Shown in pieces: positions 1 to 10,460 of a DNA stretch of 35,000 bases. Under the pieces are notes generated by a model, which worked only from the letters and a program-made list of their open reading frames with translations, was not told the origin of the DNA and ran no database searches. Every line of letters starts with the position of its first letter. Position 1 is the stretch's first letter. Source of the DNA: Chrysomallon squamiferum (taxonomy: Eukaryota; Mollusca; Gastropoda; Neomphalida; Peltospiridae); NCBI GenBank assembly GCA_012295275.1, contig CM022677.1, positions 26,800,044 through 26,835,043 on the forward strand, given 5' to 3'. The position numbers and the translations under genes are program-made.

Positions 1-126
1 TATATATCAAAAGTATGTCTCTCATTAAAAACTCTACCCATTAAAACTAACACACTGAGAAACTGCCTGACAGTGCACATCGCTGGAAGCAGTCAGTGTT
101 AAACTGTGTTGTGTGTGTTTCTGCAG
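1..126 (+). other. 3' part of the last intron of gene A
   Basis: This sequence precedes the tail exon of gene A and ends in a pyrimidine-rich acceptor (ttctgcag, AG at 125-126). No coding exon is seen in it. The rest of gene A (signal peptide, ectodomain, TM exon) must lie to the left of the window. Confidence 0.6.
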
Positions 127-826
127 GAAGAGAAGAAGTGAAGGGAAGAGTCTGTTTCCAAGTCTGTTCGGATCATCTGCGCAGGGAGCATCATCATTTG
201 ATCCAAGAGATCCAGCATCCATGCAGGAAGATCCGTCATCCATGCAGGGACCTCCATCCATTATGCAGGTTGACCCGTACGGGCAGACCTCTCAGTTTAT
301 GCAGGAATCGCCTCAGTGTTCTTCCATGCAGGACTGTTCCGGATGTATGTCCGGAGGTATGCCCGGATGTATGCCTGGAGGTATGCCCGGCTGTATGCCC
401 GGAGGTATGCCCGGCTGTATGCCCGGAGGTATGCCCTATGGAGGTATGCCCTATGGAGGTATGCCCTACGGAGGTATGCCCATGTATAACCCGACAATGC
501 AAGCGTTCAGGCCTATACTCATCCCCGCACCACTCCCCGCAGTCCCAGGTCGACACAAGGGAGAAAAAGAAAAAAGAAGAAAGTCGCGAAAGAGTCGGAT
601 GAGACGGCAGAGACAACAGAGACAGAAGAGAAGAAAAAGACAGAAGAGAAGAAAACGACAGAAGAGAAGAAAACGACAGAAGAGAAGAAAGAAACAGATG
701 ATAAAAAAGGGACGAAAGATAAAAAAGATACAAAATAGACAAAAGAGTAGAGACATTAAGTATGTTTTTGTGTGTGTGTCTGTACAAAAATGTAGAGAGA
801 GAGATAAATATTGCCAAACACATTAG
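127..826 (+). CDS. Gene A, last exon: cytoplasmic tail of a TSP1-family type I membrane protein (partial)
   Basis: The exon starts after the acceptor at 125-126 and completes a split AG|G Arg codon (phase 2), exactly as the tail exons of genes B-F do. This fixes the frame, which then runs to TAG 824-826. The tail opens with a basic stop-transfer stretch (RKRRSEGK), continues with Ser/Met/Gln/Pro-rich sequence containing several SMQ-like repeats, then a Met/Gly/Cys/Pro repeat (GGMPGCMP units), then an Arg/Lys/Gln-rich end. The ectodomain and membrane span are outside the window. The basic end is odd: reading the A-rich stretch at about 560-585 one frame over gives a more ordinary Glu/Lys/Thr-rich end ([11 protein letters not shown] type) with a stop at 736-738, so an indel in that stretch is possible. 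The family assignment rests on the shared splice phase and tail position, not on sequence identity. Confidence 0.55.
353..480 (+). repeat. Coding tandem repeat in the tail of gene A
   Basis: About three 24-bp units encode GGMPGCMP, followed by about three 15-bp units encoding GGMPY. The repeat stays in frame with the tail and adds a Cys every eight residues in the first part. Confidence 0.8.
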
Positions 827-832
827 AATAAA
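827..832 (+). promoter_or_regulatory. Candidate polyadenylation signal of gene A
   Basis: AATAAA begins directly after the TAG stop of the long frame. If the alternative frame ending at 738 is used, it lies about 90 nt downstream of that stop. Confidence 0.45.
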
Positions 833-889
833 ATGTCAAAGAACAAAAATGCAAATCACACACACACAAACACATTGACAATAATTTGA

Positions 890-950
890 ATGATTCCTAC
901 TTTCATTCTTATCTTTTCAGCTGACAGACAAACATTTAATCAACTTATTT
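890..950 (+). CDS. Weak candidate signal-peptide exon of gene B
   Basis: An ATG at 890 opens MIPTFILIFSADRQ, which resembles a short signal peptide with an Ala-Asp cleavage point. The frame can end in phase 1 at a GTGTAA donor (951), which suits the phase-1 acceptor of the B module at 3354. Against it: no acceptor precedes the ATG as in C, E and F, the donor differs from theirs, it would create Leu instead of the usual Val at the junction, and the likely promoter lies downstream near 2900. Confidence 0.2.
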
Positions 951-2030
951 GTGTAAACACATCAAATACAAATTCATTCACTACATCAGTTACTTGTATA
1001 TTAATCATAACACAGATGGAGAATCATTTATTGAGATATCTGTTATCATATTAGTTTTTTTTATTTTACGATTTTGAAATGTAAAGAAAATGGCTTTAGA
1101 ATGGAATCTAAGCCTAAATATGAATTACATTTATATTTCATATACAGCTTATGCAAACAGAGGCAGGAATGTTTGTATATAATATTTAAAATAATTTTCT
1201 GTTTAAAATGAACTGTCTGAAATATATCTCTATTTCAACTGCTCAGAAAAAGTTTGGATTTTCAACCAGTACTCACAGAACTTTTAATTTGGTAGTTGTT
1301 AGTTAATATCAGTTTTATCTCACAATTTCAAAACAAGAGTAACCTTTAAAAAATTAATTGAAAATGAAGGGGAAAAAAATTGGACAATACTATTTTATTT
1401 TTGAAATTTTACAAATATAATAACTGATAAAACGCTATGTAGATTAAACTATATTACATAACACCATAATATACCATCTATTATGCCTCAGCAAACATCA
1501 TGACATTAAGTAAAAAATGTTTTAGTATGAAATGTACACACATAATAAAGTAAAATTATTGGCTTTAAAATTTACTATTTCTGAAATATTGACATTACTA
1601 CTTTTATGTTATTATTATTATTATTACATAATAATTCTCATTATTCAATGTTCAAACATCAATAAAACTAAAAACAAATATAGATCATGAAGTATATGAT
1701 TAAATATATCCTTGTAAAATCAGTGTTAAGTTAACTGAGATACAGCCATTGAATTTTGTGTATTGACTTTTGTTAACAGTGAAACAATATAAAGTGTGAT
1801 CATAAGATAATGCTGGTTACATGATTTCTTATGTAATACATGCAGTACATTTTTATTTTGTTTAGTTATTGTAAAAAAAAAATCCATTTTTAAGAAAGAT
1901 TTCAATGAAAAAATGTGTCTATGTACATGTACTTTGTTTTGAATTAAAAACGGATTTGTTCAATAATCTATCATGTAAAAAGAACTGGATATCTTAAAAT
2001 AAATAATCATTTAAAAGAAAAACTGTTTGC

Positions 2031-2032
<2 letters not shown>

Positions 2033-2080
<48 letters not shown>

Positions 2081-2090
2081 GTTATTATTA
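2033..2090. repeat. (TTA)n microsatellite
   Basis: Near-perfect ATT/TTA trinucleotide run between genes A and B. Confidence 0.9.
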
Positions 2091-2746
2091 CTATTATTTG
2101 TTTTAATTTTAATTTTTATTTAAAATGGGCATATATAATTAAGTAAAATATTTCTTCACAATCAGTTTTAAATAAAAACATTTCTATGGTGACAAAAAAG
2201 TAAACACAAAATAAAACACATAAGTATTGTATAATTTTAAGTTGTCTTTTTCACTCTATCTATATATCATTCAGTATGTCAGTCTGTCTATCTATCTATC
2301 TATCTATCTAACATTTACACTAAAAGAAAAATACATTCCTTATCACCTTTTCATATCTCTAAGAAGACATTGAAAAATGTAAAATGCAAACTTTACGGTC
2401 TAAGGGGAACAACTCTATTTAAAAAAGAGGCGAAATTATTTGAAGTAAGAAGTTCTGAAGAAATTACTTTTATATGAAAAGCTTCTATTATTTATTTTTA
2501 TCATTTGTTTCACAGAGAGATACTTTACATTCTTTATTTCTTAATTTACTATTTATCTTTTGTCCAGCTCTGTTAATTTCTTCAAAATCATAAATAAAAA
2601 TAAACGATTTTTAAAATGCATTTTTATATAGGATAAATACAGCGAACAAATCTAGAGTTATTCCCCTTATACCACTAAATGACAATGTTTGATATTATCA
2701 CTGCTGAACACTATTATTATTATTATTTTGAATAGATTGCTATATG

Positions 2747-2805
<59 letters not shown>
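2747..2805. repeat. (AAT)n microsatellite
   Basis: About 19 AAT units, roughly 100 bp upstream of the candidate promoter of gene B. Confidence 0.9.
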
Positions 2806-2806
<1 letters not shown>

Positions 2807-2898
2807 TTATCGTTATTCTTTTTACGGTTTAAAGTTATAGATTTTTGGAATTGTTAAAACTAATCAGAATATTCGGTGATTTCGCTGCTGTCCTGATT

Positions 2899-2940
2899 TA
2901 CGTCATAATGACGTATTATCGGGTTGTTTTCTTTTATAAA
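2899..2940 (+). promoter_or_regulatory. Candidate promoter of gene B: CRE-like palindrome plus TATA box
   Basis: A perfect inverted repeat TACGTCAT-A-ATGACGTA lies at 2899-2915. A TATAAA follows at 2935-2940, putting a start site near 2965, about 390 bp before the first recognised B exon. The same CRE-plus-TATA pairing occurs near the inferred 5' ends of C, E and F. Confidence 0.4.
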
Positions 2941-3045
2941 CTATCATTTGTAAACAAGATCACATTCTTTCCGTAAATGATAAAGTATATTTTTGATTAT
3001 TTTTAATATAGTTTACACATTTATGATATATATTTTTTCTTTTTC

Positions 3046-3092
3046 TTTTTCTTTTTTTTTTAATTTCTTTTTCTTTTTTCTTCTTCTTTTTA

Positions 3093-3155
<63 letters not shown>

Positions 3156-3158
3156 AAT
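3046..3158. repeat. T-rich (TTTTC/TTTTTG) low-complexity tract
   Basis: Pyrimidine-dominated run upstream of the first recognised B exon. Open frames across it on either strand are compositional artefacts. Confidence 0.85.
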
Positions 3159-3353
3159 ATTATTTCATTGTTCATTTAGGAGGGTTTCTTTTCTTTTCTT
3201 TCCTTTTTTAAAAAAAAGTAAGGTTATGAATTATAAAGCTATGTTCTATATAAAAACAATAATGACAATAAATAAATAAACGATGAAAAATAAAATAAAA
3301 CAAAACAAAATAAAACAAAATAAAATGAATAAATAAAATATAAAATATTTTAG

Positions 3354-3536
3354 TGGATGGACAATGGTCAGTGTGGGAAAGACAAACAGCTGGTCTGTGT
3401 TTGAGGACGTGTGAACGTCACGTGGTGTACAACAGGTCATGTGATCATGCGACTGGCCAAAAACCCACTTGTGCTGGGCCGGAAACTCAAATTGTCACAG
3501 AACCATGCCAAGGAGAAAATTGTCTACCAGCTCACA
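3354..3536 (+). CDS. Gene B exon: TSP1-like module
   Basis: 61 codons, phase 1-1, acceptor AG 3352-3353 and donor GTAACA at 3537. It contains DGQWSVW and six Cys in the order LC, RTC, RSC, PTC, EPC, ENC. CLRTC between Cys1 and Cys2 matches the C-x-x-S/T-C O-fucosylation pattern, and WSVW matches the WxxW C-mannosylation pattern. NRS is a possible N-glycosylation site. Confidence 0.85.
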
Positions 3537-3925
3537 GTAACAAATTATTATGTTATTTTTATTATTATAATTTTTTTTTAAATTTATAAATTAATTGATT
3601 TGTTGTTGTTATTATTATTTAATATTTCTTTTTTGTTACTCTTATGTCCACGTGATCGGGTCCTTGGGTTAAAGGCTGCGTTTGACTTCCGTTCGATAGT
3701 TGTAACAGCAGAGTTGTAAAACTGATCATGTGACTGAACACTTCTGTTTTGAAATGGCCAGTTTTCATACCTTTGATAGCAAATAAAAACAAATAAACAA
3801 CAAACAAACAAACAAACAAAACACAAAAACAACAACAAACAAACAAAAAACACACACAAAATACAACAAAAACAAAAAAATAAATTAAAACATAATTAAA
3901 AATGATGATTATGATTATGACGACG

Positions 3926-3977
<52 letters not shown>

Positions 3978-5112
3978 TGATAATAATAATAATGAAAAAA
4001 TGTAAAACGTTTTAGTAGATATTTAAAAAACATTAGCTTTATTGAACTTGTAGTGTCATTGTTTCGCATGACATCTTATTGGATACACTAATAATTAGTG
4101 TACATAAATACACACATACATAGATGATAGAAAAAAGTAGTAATTAGTGTACATACACAAACACACACACACACGTTTTGTTCTTGTTCTTGTTGGGCTT
4201 TTCTTTCTTTCTTTTTTTTACTGATTTCAGGTTTAGAGGTGGAGCGTAGTCATACGTGTAAGTATGTTCTGTACTTGTCATTTCACACACACGCACAGAC
4301 GCACACGTACACATGCACGTGTATTGAGATAAAGTCTTCTTCTTCTTCTTTTTCTTCTTTTTCTTCTTCTTCTTCTTCTTCTTATTATTATTATTATTAT
4401 TACTATTATTATTATTGTTAGTTGTAGACTGGAATTCTACAATACCTTTCATAATGATTATGACAGTAGCTGGAGGTCTTGGTCTTATCTTTGCCTTAGT
4501 CATACTGCATAATCACAGGTTAGTCTTCTTATTGTTTTCACTTTCGTGTTTTCCTTTCTGCCTCTTTAATATGTGTGTGTGTGTTTGTTATACATATATA
4601 TGTATGTATGTATGTATGCATGCATGCATGCATGCATGCAGTATGTATGTACGTACGTATGTATGATACGGTTAAATAAACAAACTGTTAACGTATTTCT
4701 CCAGTCAACCATTTCATTTATATAAAACAAAGTAATACCGCTGTAAATGGTCACCTTTCTCTTACTGACATTAGAATATAACAGTTATAGGTGAAAATAC
4801 TACAATTACTAGTACTAATAACAACAATAGAAACGATGATGATGATGACGATAGTAATAATAAAATAATAATAGTAATAGAAATAATAATAACGATAATA
4901 CTAATATAATAATGATGACGATGCTGATGATGATGATGATAATACTAGTGCTGTTGTTCTTTCTCCACATTTACTTATGAATAGAATTTAATGCTATTTC
5001 ATTAACACATTTCGTTCACAGAAAGATGAAGAAGAGAGAGAGGGAAAAAAGTTCTGCAAACGCAGTTGTGAGCTATGACAACCTGTGCTTTCAGCTGGAC
5101 GAAGCCACGTGA
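3354..5112 (+). CDS. Gene B: single-TSP1 type I membrane protein (5' end unresolved)
   Basis: Four exons join in frame: 3354-3536, 4231-4257, 4422-4518 and 5022-5112. The product has one TSP1-like module (GQWSVW, then six Cys), a nine-residue microexon linker (about LEVERSHT), a membrane span (GGLGLIFALVIL), a basic stop-transfer segment (HNHRK-MKKRERE) and a 30-residue tail ending in a YDNL motif and FQLDEAT. YxxPhi motifs such as YDNL are known AP-adaptor sorting signals, so endocytic trafficking is possible. No signal peptide could be assigned with confidence; the first exon must lie upstream in 833-3353. Introns follow the family phase pattern 1-1, 1-1, 1-2, 2-stop. TSP1 family membership is well supported; ligand and function are unknown. 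Confidence 0.75.
4231..4257 (+). CDS. Gene B microexon, 27 nt
   Basis: Flanked by a strong acceptor (long T tract, gatttcag) and a consensus GTAAGT donor. Symmetric phase 1-1, encoding about S-LEVERSHT as a short linker between the TSP1 module and the membrane span. It corresponds in position and size class to the 30-nt microexons of gene E. Confidence 0.65.
4422..4518 (+). CDS. Gene B exon: transmembrane segment
   Basis: Phase 1 in, phase 2 out (cac ag|gttagt, split Arg codon). It encodes about 22 hydrophobic residues after DWNST. Two in-phase acceptors (AG 4420-4421 and AG 4426-4427) are six bases apart, so isoforms differing by two residues are possible. Confidence 0.8.
5022..5112 (+). 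CDS. Gene B exon: cytoplasmic tail
   Basis: It starts by completing AG|A (Arg), is rich in Lys/Arg/Glu at first, then contains SYDNLCFQLDEAT and TGA at 5110-5112. Acceptor tttcgttcacag. Confidence 0.8.
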
Positions 5113-5371
5113 TTTAAGATGTGTCTGTGTGTCTGTGCAAAACATTGACATCAGTGTGTGAAGGGCTTACATACTCCAAGCATTTCACTGTGTGTAGTTG
5201 TTTGCTGTAGTTGTCAGCGACTGTTTGTGCGCTGATTTAACTGGCTCAATTTTAAGAAACTTTCGTGTCGTAGTTTGCACTTTGCTGAACACTGTCCTGC
5301 CAGAATGTTCAAGAGGAAAACAATATGGATAAGAGGTGCTTCAAAAACCAGACGATCTGTTTATGAAAATG

Positions 5372-5377
5372 ATTAAA
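5372..5377 (+). promoter_or_regulatory. Candidate variant polyadenylation signal of gene B
   Basis: ATTAAA, 260 nt after the stop, within the segmental duplication. No AATAAA is seen nearer. Confidence 0.3.
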
Positions 5378-5889
5378 GTTTTTCTTGAAATCTTGATAGT
5401 ACCTTACATTAATGTATTTTCATTGATCCATGTGAAATTTCATTTTTAAAATTTAAATAGGTACAAAAGATTAGCTTCAGGGTATTAAGTGTTTGCTGTG
5501 TGTATAATGTGCAAAAAAAGCGATCGCGGATTTTCCAACATTTCGATATGTCTCTAAAACTAAGTTTCCACTTTTTCATTCTCATAAACATAAAGCTTGC
5601 TACTACTACACTTACCTCTACTCCAACTACCACTACTGATACTACTCCACTACTACAACTACCACTGCTACTACTACTGTGAAAGTAGCGGTACTCTTCA
5701 ACAATAGTGGTAATAGTAGTGTAAGTAATAATTGTATAGAACGCTGTGGTAGTAGTAATAGTATACACAGCAGTAGTGGTAATAATAGTAAGCGACTGTA
5801 GCGCTAATCATAATAGAAATAGTAGTAGTAGTAATAATAATAATAATATATATATATATTTATGTATGTACCTGGTTCAATTTTTCTAG

Positions 5890-5919
5890 TTGCAGCTATC
5901 ACTACTGTGGATTGTAAAG
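5890..5919 (+). pseudogene. Orphan 30-nt microexon in duplication copy 1
   Basis: Counterpart of the E microexon at 19863-19892. Acceptor tttttctag and donor GTACGTG are preserved, phase 1-1, encoding about AAITTVDCK. The next E exon (the TSP1 module at 20154) has no counterpart downstream here, so this is probably a stranded duplicate. Use as an alternative 3' exon cannot be excluded. Confidence 0.5.
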
Positions 5920-5956
5920 GTACGTGCAATTTCCTGGGTGTTTTTTTTACACACAT

Positions 5957-5957
<1 letters not shown>

Positions 5958-6012
<55 letters not shown>
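5958..6012. repeat. (CA)n microsatellite
   Basis: CA dinucleotide run within duplication copy 1; the equivalent tract in copy 2 is shorter. Confidence 0.95.
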
Positions 6013-6014
<2 letters not shown>

Positions 6015-6114
6015 ATACAGGCACAAAAAAAGCAGCCAATATATGTTTTTATATTTATACATATATGTGTGCCTGTGTTTATGTGTCTGTGTTTGTGAGC
6101 TTCAAACAGAAAGA

Positions 6115-6115
<1 letters not shown>

Positions 6116-6187
<72 letters not shown>

Positions 6188-6238
6188 TACAGAGAGACAG
6201 AGAGATAGAGGCAGAGAGAGAGAGAGAGAGAGACAGAC

Positions 6239-6269
<31 letters not shown>

Positions 6270-6406
6270 GATAGATAGAGATACATAGAGAGAGAGAGAC
6301 GGAGAGAGAGAGAGAAGAGAGAGAGTGAGAGTATGTATGCATACATTATGTGTGTGTGTGTGTGTGTATGTGTGTATGTGTATGTGTGTGTGTGTGTGTG
6401 TGTGTG
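6116..6406. repeat. GA/CAGA tract followed by (TG)n
   Basis: GA run with interspersed CAGA and GATA, then a TG/TATG run from about 6350. Open frames across it are artefacts. Confidence 0.95.
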
Positions 6407-6624
6407 TCGTGTGTCATTTTTAACCTTAACATAGCAAGAGGTGATCACCACACGTAATGTTGTATACAATTTATTTATTATAAAATGCTACTCAGTCACG
6501 TGACTCACATAGTTTATAAAAACCAGCCAGCTGTTGCAGCTGTTACTATTTTAGTGTTACATCACTAGTTGTTAGTTAGTTACAAGTCAAAGATAAGTAA
6601 TACAAAAATATATATTTATATATA

Positions 6625-6915
6625 GCAGAAGCGGATAGTAGCATTAGTAGTAGTGGTAGTAGTAGTAATAATAAAACTACTATTACCATTGCCATAAACG
6701 TTATTATTGCTACTATTGTTACTACTGCGAGTACTGCTGGCACCACTACTACGACTACTGCTGCTACCAGTACGACTACTAAGGCTACCAGTACTACTAC
6801 TACTACTACCAGTACGACTACTACTACGACTACTACTGGTACCGCTGCTAATAGTACCTCTACTACGGATTCTCTGTACAAATACAAATGGCATAACAAT
6901 TCTCAGTGGTTTTGA
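6625..6915 (+). other. Thr/Ser/Ala-rich open frame in a degenerate ACT repeat (doubtful)
   Basis: An uninterrupted frame of about 97 codons, dominated by Thr, Ser and Ala with an NST sequon, ends in LYKYKWHNNSQWF and TGA 6913-6915. An AG at 6624-6625 gives a phase-1 start that would fit the orphan microexon at 5919. The acceptor lacks a pyrimidine tract, and ACT repeats are stop-free by composition, so this may be chance. Confidence 0.15.
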
Positions 6916-7154
6916 ATGGTTTTAACTTATATTAAATTAAACTTAAATTAAACAGAATAAAATAAAACAAATGCTGGACACAGTAACACGTGACTGATGT
7001 GAGAGGCAGTGAAACACGTTTCTGCTCTCTTTATCATTGTAGTGATCATTAATACATGTATAAAAGTCTTTTCTTAATTTGTTCGCTTTGATGCGTTATT
7101 TATTTAATTTAATATCATAACAGAAATCATCTTAAATGCGTGTTCATGTATGTC

Positions 7155-7159
<5 letters not shown>

Positions 7160-7242
<83 letters not shown>
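7160..7242. repeat. (TC)n microsatellite
   Basis: Uninterrupted TC run followed by a short C run. Confidence 0.95.
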
Positions 7243-7244
<2 letters not shown>

Positions 7245-7339
7245 CCCCCCACTAATATAGCCACAGAGAAAAACGCACAATTTTTCTTATGATTTGGATC
7301 ACTCGTTATATATCTTTTGTTTACTTCATTATTACTAAT

Positions 7340-7350
7340 TTTATTTTATT
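7340..7350 (-). promoter_or_regulatory. Polyadenylation signals of gene C
   Basis: Two overlapping AATAAA on the minus strand (plus-strand TTTATT at 7340-7345 and 7345-7350), about 70 nt past the C stop codon. Confidence 0.6.
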
Positions 7351-7417
7351 TTTTTTTTTTTTTTGATCATGATGTCTTCGTGTTAATTTGCTCTAACTGG
7401 CGCTGATGAACTCAGTT

Positions 7418-7643
7418 TCACAAATATCCGAATTTCGGTTTGTCGACGAGAATTCCACGACGTGGTGGCGGCAGTGTTATCACTTTGATCTCTCGTTCTT
7501 CGTCTGACGACGACGGCTCCTCCTCCTCCACGACCTTCGACATCGCCCTCGGCAACATCAGCTGAGGCTCGCCTGCCATGCTGTGTCTGTGCTTCTCTTT
7601 GATTGGGACACACCCTCTGTCCCGCGAGAACCTCCTGTTTTTC
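7418..7643 (-). CDS. Gene C exon: 75-residue cytoplasmic tail
   Basis: The frame is set by the split AG|G Arg codon of the TM exon. It is not the longer ATG-initiated frame of the same stretch (7670-7383). It encodes RKNRRFSRDRG, then an acidic Ser cluster (EEEEPSSSDEERE, a typical CK2-like context), then LPPPRRGILVDKPKFGYL and TGA 7420-7418. Two acceptors nine bases apart are both in phase (exon starts 7643 or 7634). I prefer 7643 because gene D also begins RKN. Confidence 0.75.
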
Positions 7644-7690
7644 CTGTTCAGAGCAATTTAAATGTGTCATTTTTGAAGTTTAATTACTAT

Positions 7691-7721
<31 letters not shown>

Positions 7722-7846
7722 GTCGTCGTTGTTTTTCTTGACCTTATAGTTGGTACAATTAATTGTTCTATTAGACTAGTTATACTTGGATTTGTATGCT
7801 AAAACATATATAACTATACTAAAAAAATATATATATATATATACAA

Positions 7847-7904
<58 letters not shown>

Positions 7905-8208
7905 GTATACTTACCTGATAACAACAATAGTACAGGCTAAAACAACCACAGCTAGAAATGTTGTAATAACTACTGCAGCAGCCATTCCTGGCGTCATGTC
8001 TGAAAAATAAATCAATAGATACACACACATATACATACACATATACATACACACACATATACATACATACACATATACATACACACACATATACATACAT
8101 ACACATATACATACACACACATATACATACACATACATATACATACACACACATATACATACACACACATATACATACACACACATATACATACACATGA
8201 AGATTGTA

Positions 8209-8254
<46 letters not shown>

Positions 8255-10366
8255 TATATATCTAAAATCAAACATACATTAACGCATTCACGCATATGTA
8301 TACACTCGTGAGACATATTTAGAATGATCCAGTATTTACTGTATGAGATATTTGCGTCAGACATCAGCAAGATGATCTTTACATAGAACTGTATCTCTGT
8401 TACAGCTATAATCTCTGATTTAAAGGTGATGACCTAGTTTTCTGTTATATCTGACTGGAGATGAACACAGCCTCAGTGACACAGCAGAGCTGAGATCCCT
8501 ATACACAGGACTCACTGAGTCACTGCCACAAACTAAACGTAGTACGAAGGTTGTAATAGAAAATGCTGGTGGGAAAACTGAAGGAAATTTATCTGCTGTC
8601 CAGATAAGAAAAAAATGAGTGTCGACCTGCCCAAGACAAACACGTAAAACGGAGAACTGGGTGCGGTCGCCAGCAGGGGTAACAACAGGCAATCACGCCA
8701 GAGAATGGACAGTAGCAAACGTTGTAGTAGACGTTGTAGAAAACAGTTAATCTGGACCCGAAATTCAGAACTAACTACACTAATTAAGTCAAAGCTGTTA
8801 CTCTTGTGAAGAAAGCAATGGACGGAAGAGCAGAGGAGAAAAGTTCAAATGAATCAGTTTTCTAGCAGTGTCAGTCTGCTGTGTTAGGTAATGTTGTAAT
8901 CTGCTGTGTTAGGTAATGTTGTAATCTGATGTGTTAGGTAATGTTGTAATCTGATGTGTTAGGTAATGTTGTAATCTGATGTGTTAGGTAATGTAATCTG
9001 CTGTGTTAGGTAATGTAATCTGCTGTGTTAGGTAATGCTGTAATCTGCTGTGTTAGGTAATGTTGTAATCTGCTGTGTTAGGTAATGTTGTAATCTGCTG
9101 TGTTAGGTAATGCTGTAATCTGCTGTGTTAGGTAATGTTGTAATCTGCTGTGTTAGGTAATGCTGTAATCTGCTGTGTTAGGTAATGTTGTAATCTGCTG
9201 TGTTAGGTAATGTTGTAATCTGCTGTGTTAGGTAATGTTGTAATCTGCTGTGTTAGGTAATGCTGTAATCTGCTGTGTTAGGTAATGTTGTAATCTGCTG
9301 TGTTAGGTAATGCTGTAATCTGCTGTGTTAGGTAATGTTGTAATCTGCTGTGTTAGGTAATGTTGTAATCTGCTGTGTTAGGTAATGTTGTAATCTCGCT
9401 GTGTTAGGGTAATGCTGTAATCTGCTGTGTTAGGTAATGTTGTAATCTGCTGTGTTAGGTAATGTTGTAATCTGCTGTGTTAGGTAATGTTGTAATCTGC
9501 TGTGTTAGGTAATGTTGTAATCTGCTGTGTTAGGTAATGTTGTAATCTGCTGTGTTAGGTAATGTTGTAATCTGCTGTGCTAGGTAATGCTGTAATCTGA
9601 TGTGTTAGGTAATGTTGTAATCTGCTGTGTTAGGTAATGTTGTAATCTGCTGTGTTAGGTAATGTTGTAATCTGCTGTGTTAGGTAATGTTGTAATCTGC
9701 TGTGTTAGGTAATGTTGTAATCTGCTGTGTTAGGTAATGTTGTAATCTGCTGTGTTAGGTAATGTTGTAATCTGCTGAACTGAACGTGCAGGCGACAGTG
9801 AGGCTTCAGCTTACTGTGATAGCAGTGAATGAGAGAATGCAGAAAGTAGTCACAGAATGTTCTTAAGTCCAACAGGTAAACAGTGCAAACTATGTTAAAA
9901 TGTTGAATGAGACAAGTTGATTTTAAAAACAAGTGTTGAGCAAAATGAAGTATTCTTGCAGAGGGTAGCCCACGCAAAAAAAAAAAAAAAAAAAAAAGTT
10001 ACCGCAGAACTGAACAAGATTAACAATACAGCTGTTCACGACTGGCTTGGAACAGCACCCATCTGAGCCTACTGGAACTGTGGATGAATCTATGCATGTG
10101 TCTGGGTTAAGTTATGTTTTGTGTGTGTTTACTCCTGCTGCTCTTTCTAGCTGAGTCTGTTACCTGTGCACTTTACGTTTGTGTTACAGTCAGACACGAT
10201 TTCTCGTTTGTTGTCGCTGCCGCAGTCTCGACCTTTGAACTTTGGCTCTGGGTTTGTGCACGTCCGTATCTCCTCCTGTACCTGCCTCCCCCCGCCACAC
10301 GTAACGCTACACAGACTGAGTCTTAGAGGGTGCCAGCTACTCCAACCGCCATCAACTGGAAAAAAA

Positions 10367-10460
<94 letters not shown>

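Larger units (their letters stand above)
833..2890. other. AT-rich region between genes A and B without a recognised gene
   Basis: No TSP1-like exon or long open frame is seen on either strand. It holds ATT/AAT runs (about 1609-1626, 2033-2090, 2747-2805), a TCTA run near 2282-2310 and A/T homopolymers. One weak candidate signal-peptide exon (890-950) is listed separately. Confidence 0.6.
5212..6170 (+). repeat. Segmental duplication, copy 1
   Basis: Begins with TGTCAGCGACTG and is nearly identical to 19091-20124. Shared parts, in order: the unique 3'UTR-like block, a degenerate CTA/ACT repeat, the microexon block, a CA repeat, a unique block with TATATGTGTGCCTGTG, and a GA repeat. Copy 1 starts 100 bp after the stop of gene B. 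Copy 2 lies inside the first coding introns of gene E. Both copies are in the same orientation. Confidence 0.9.
6407..7339. other. Spacer between the duplication and the 3' end of gene C
   Basis: Contains a possible TATA-like TTTATAAAAACC near 6512, an ACT/AGT-rich degenerate repeat (6640-6865) with a Thr/Ser-rich open frame on the + strand ending at 6915, and a pure TC run (7160-7242). No family exon is recognised. Confidence 0.6.

Noticed and set aside
1090-1185. Possible first exon ending at GTTTGTAT before gene B
   Set aside because: Donor octamer is similar, but the frame ends in phase 0 and the peptide is not hydrophobic.
3584-3859. Minus ORFs of 78-91 codons opposite a B intron
   Set aside because: Lys/Asn/Phe-rich frames from A-rich repeat; the unique part shows no domain or splice sites.
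5804-6469. Long Ser/Leu, Arg/Glu and Cys/Val frames over GA, CA and TG runs (also near 8000, 16900, 24500, 26900, 28000)
   Set aside because: Dinucleotide and tetranucleotide repeats give stop-free frames on both strands; no family motif or splice logic.
7383-7670. 95-codon minus ORF over the C tail
   Set aside because: Not in the frame required by the TM exon; shadow of the true tail.
8875-9775. Regular array resembling CRISPR
   Set aside because: Units are contiguous 25-bp repeats with no unique spacers, in a eukaryotic intron.
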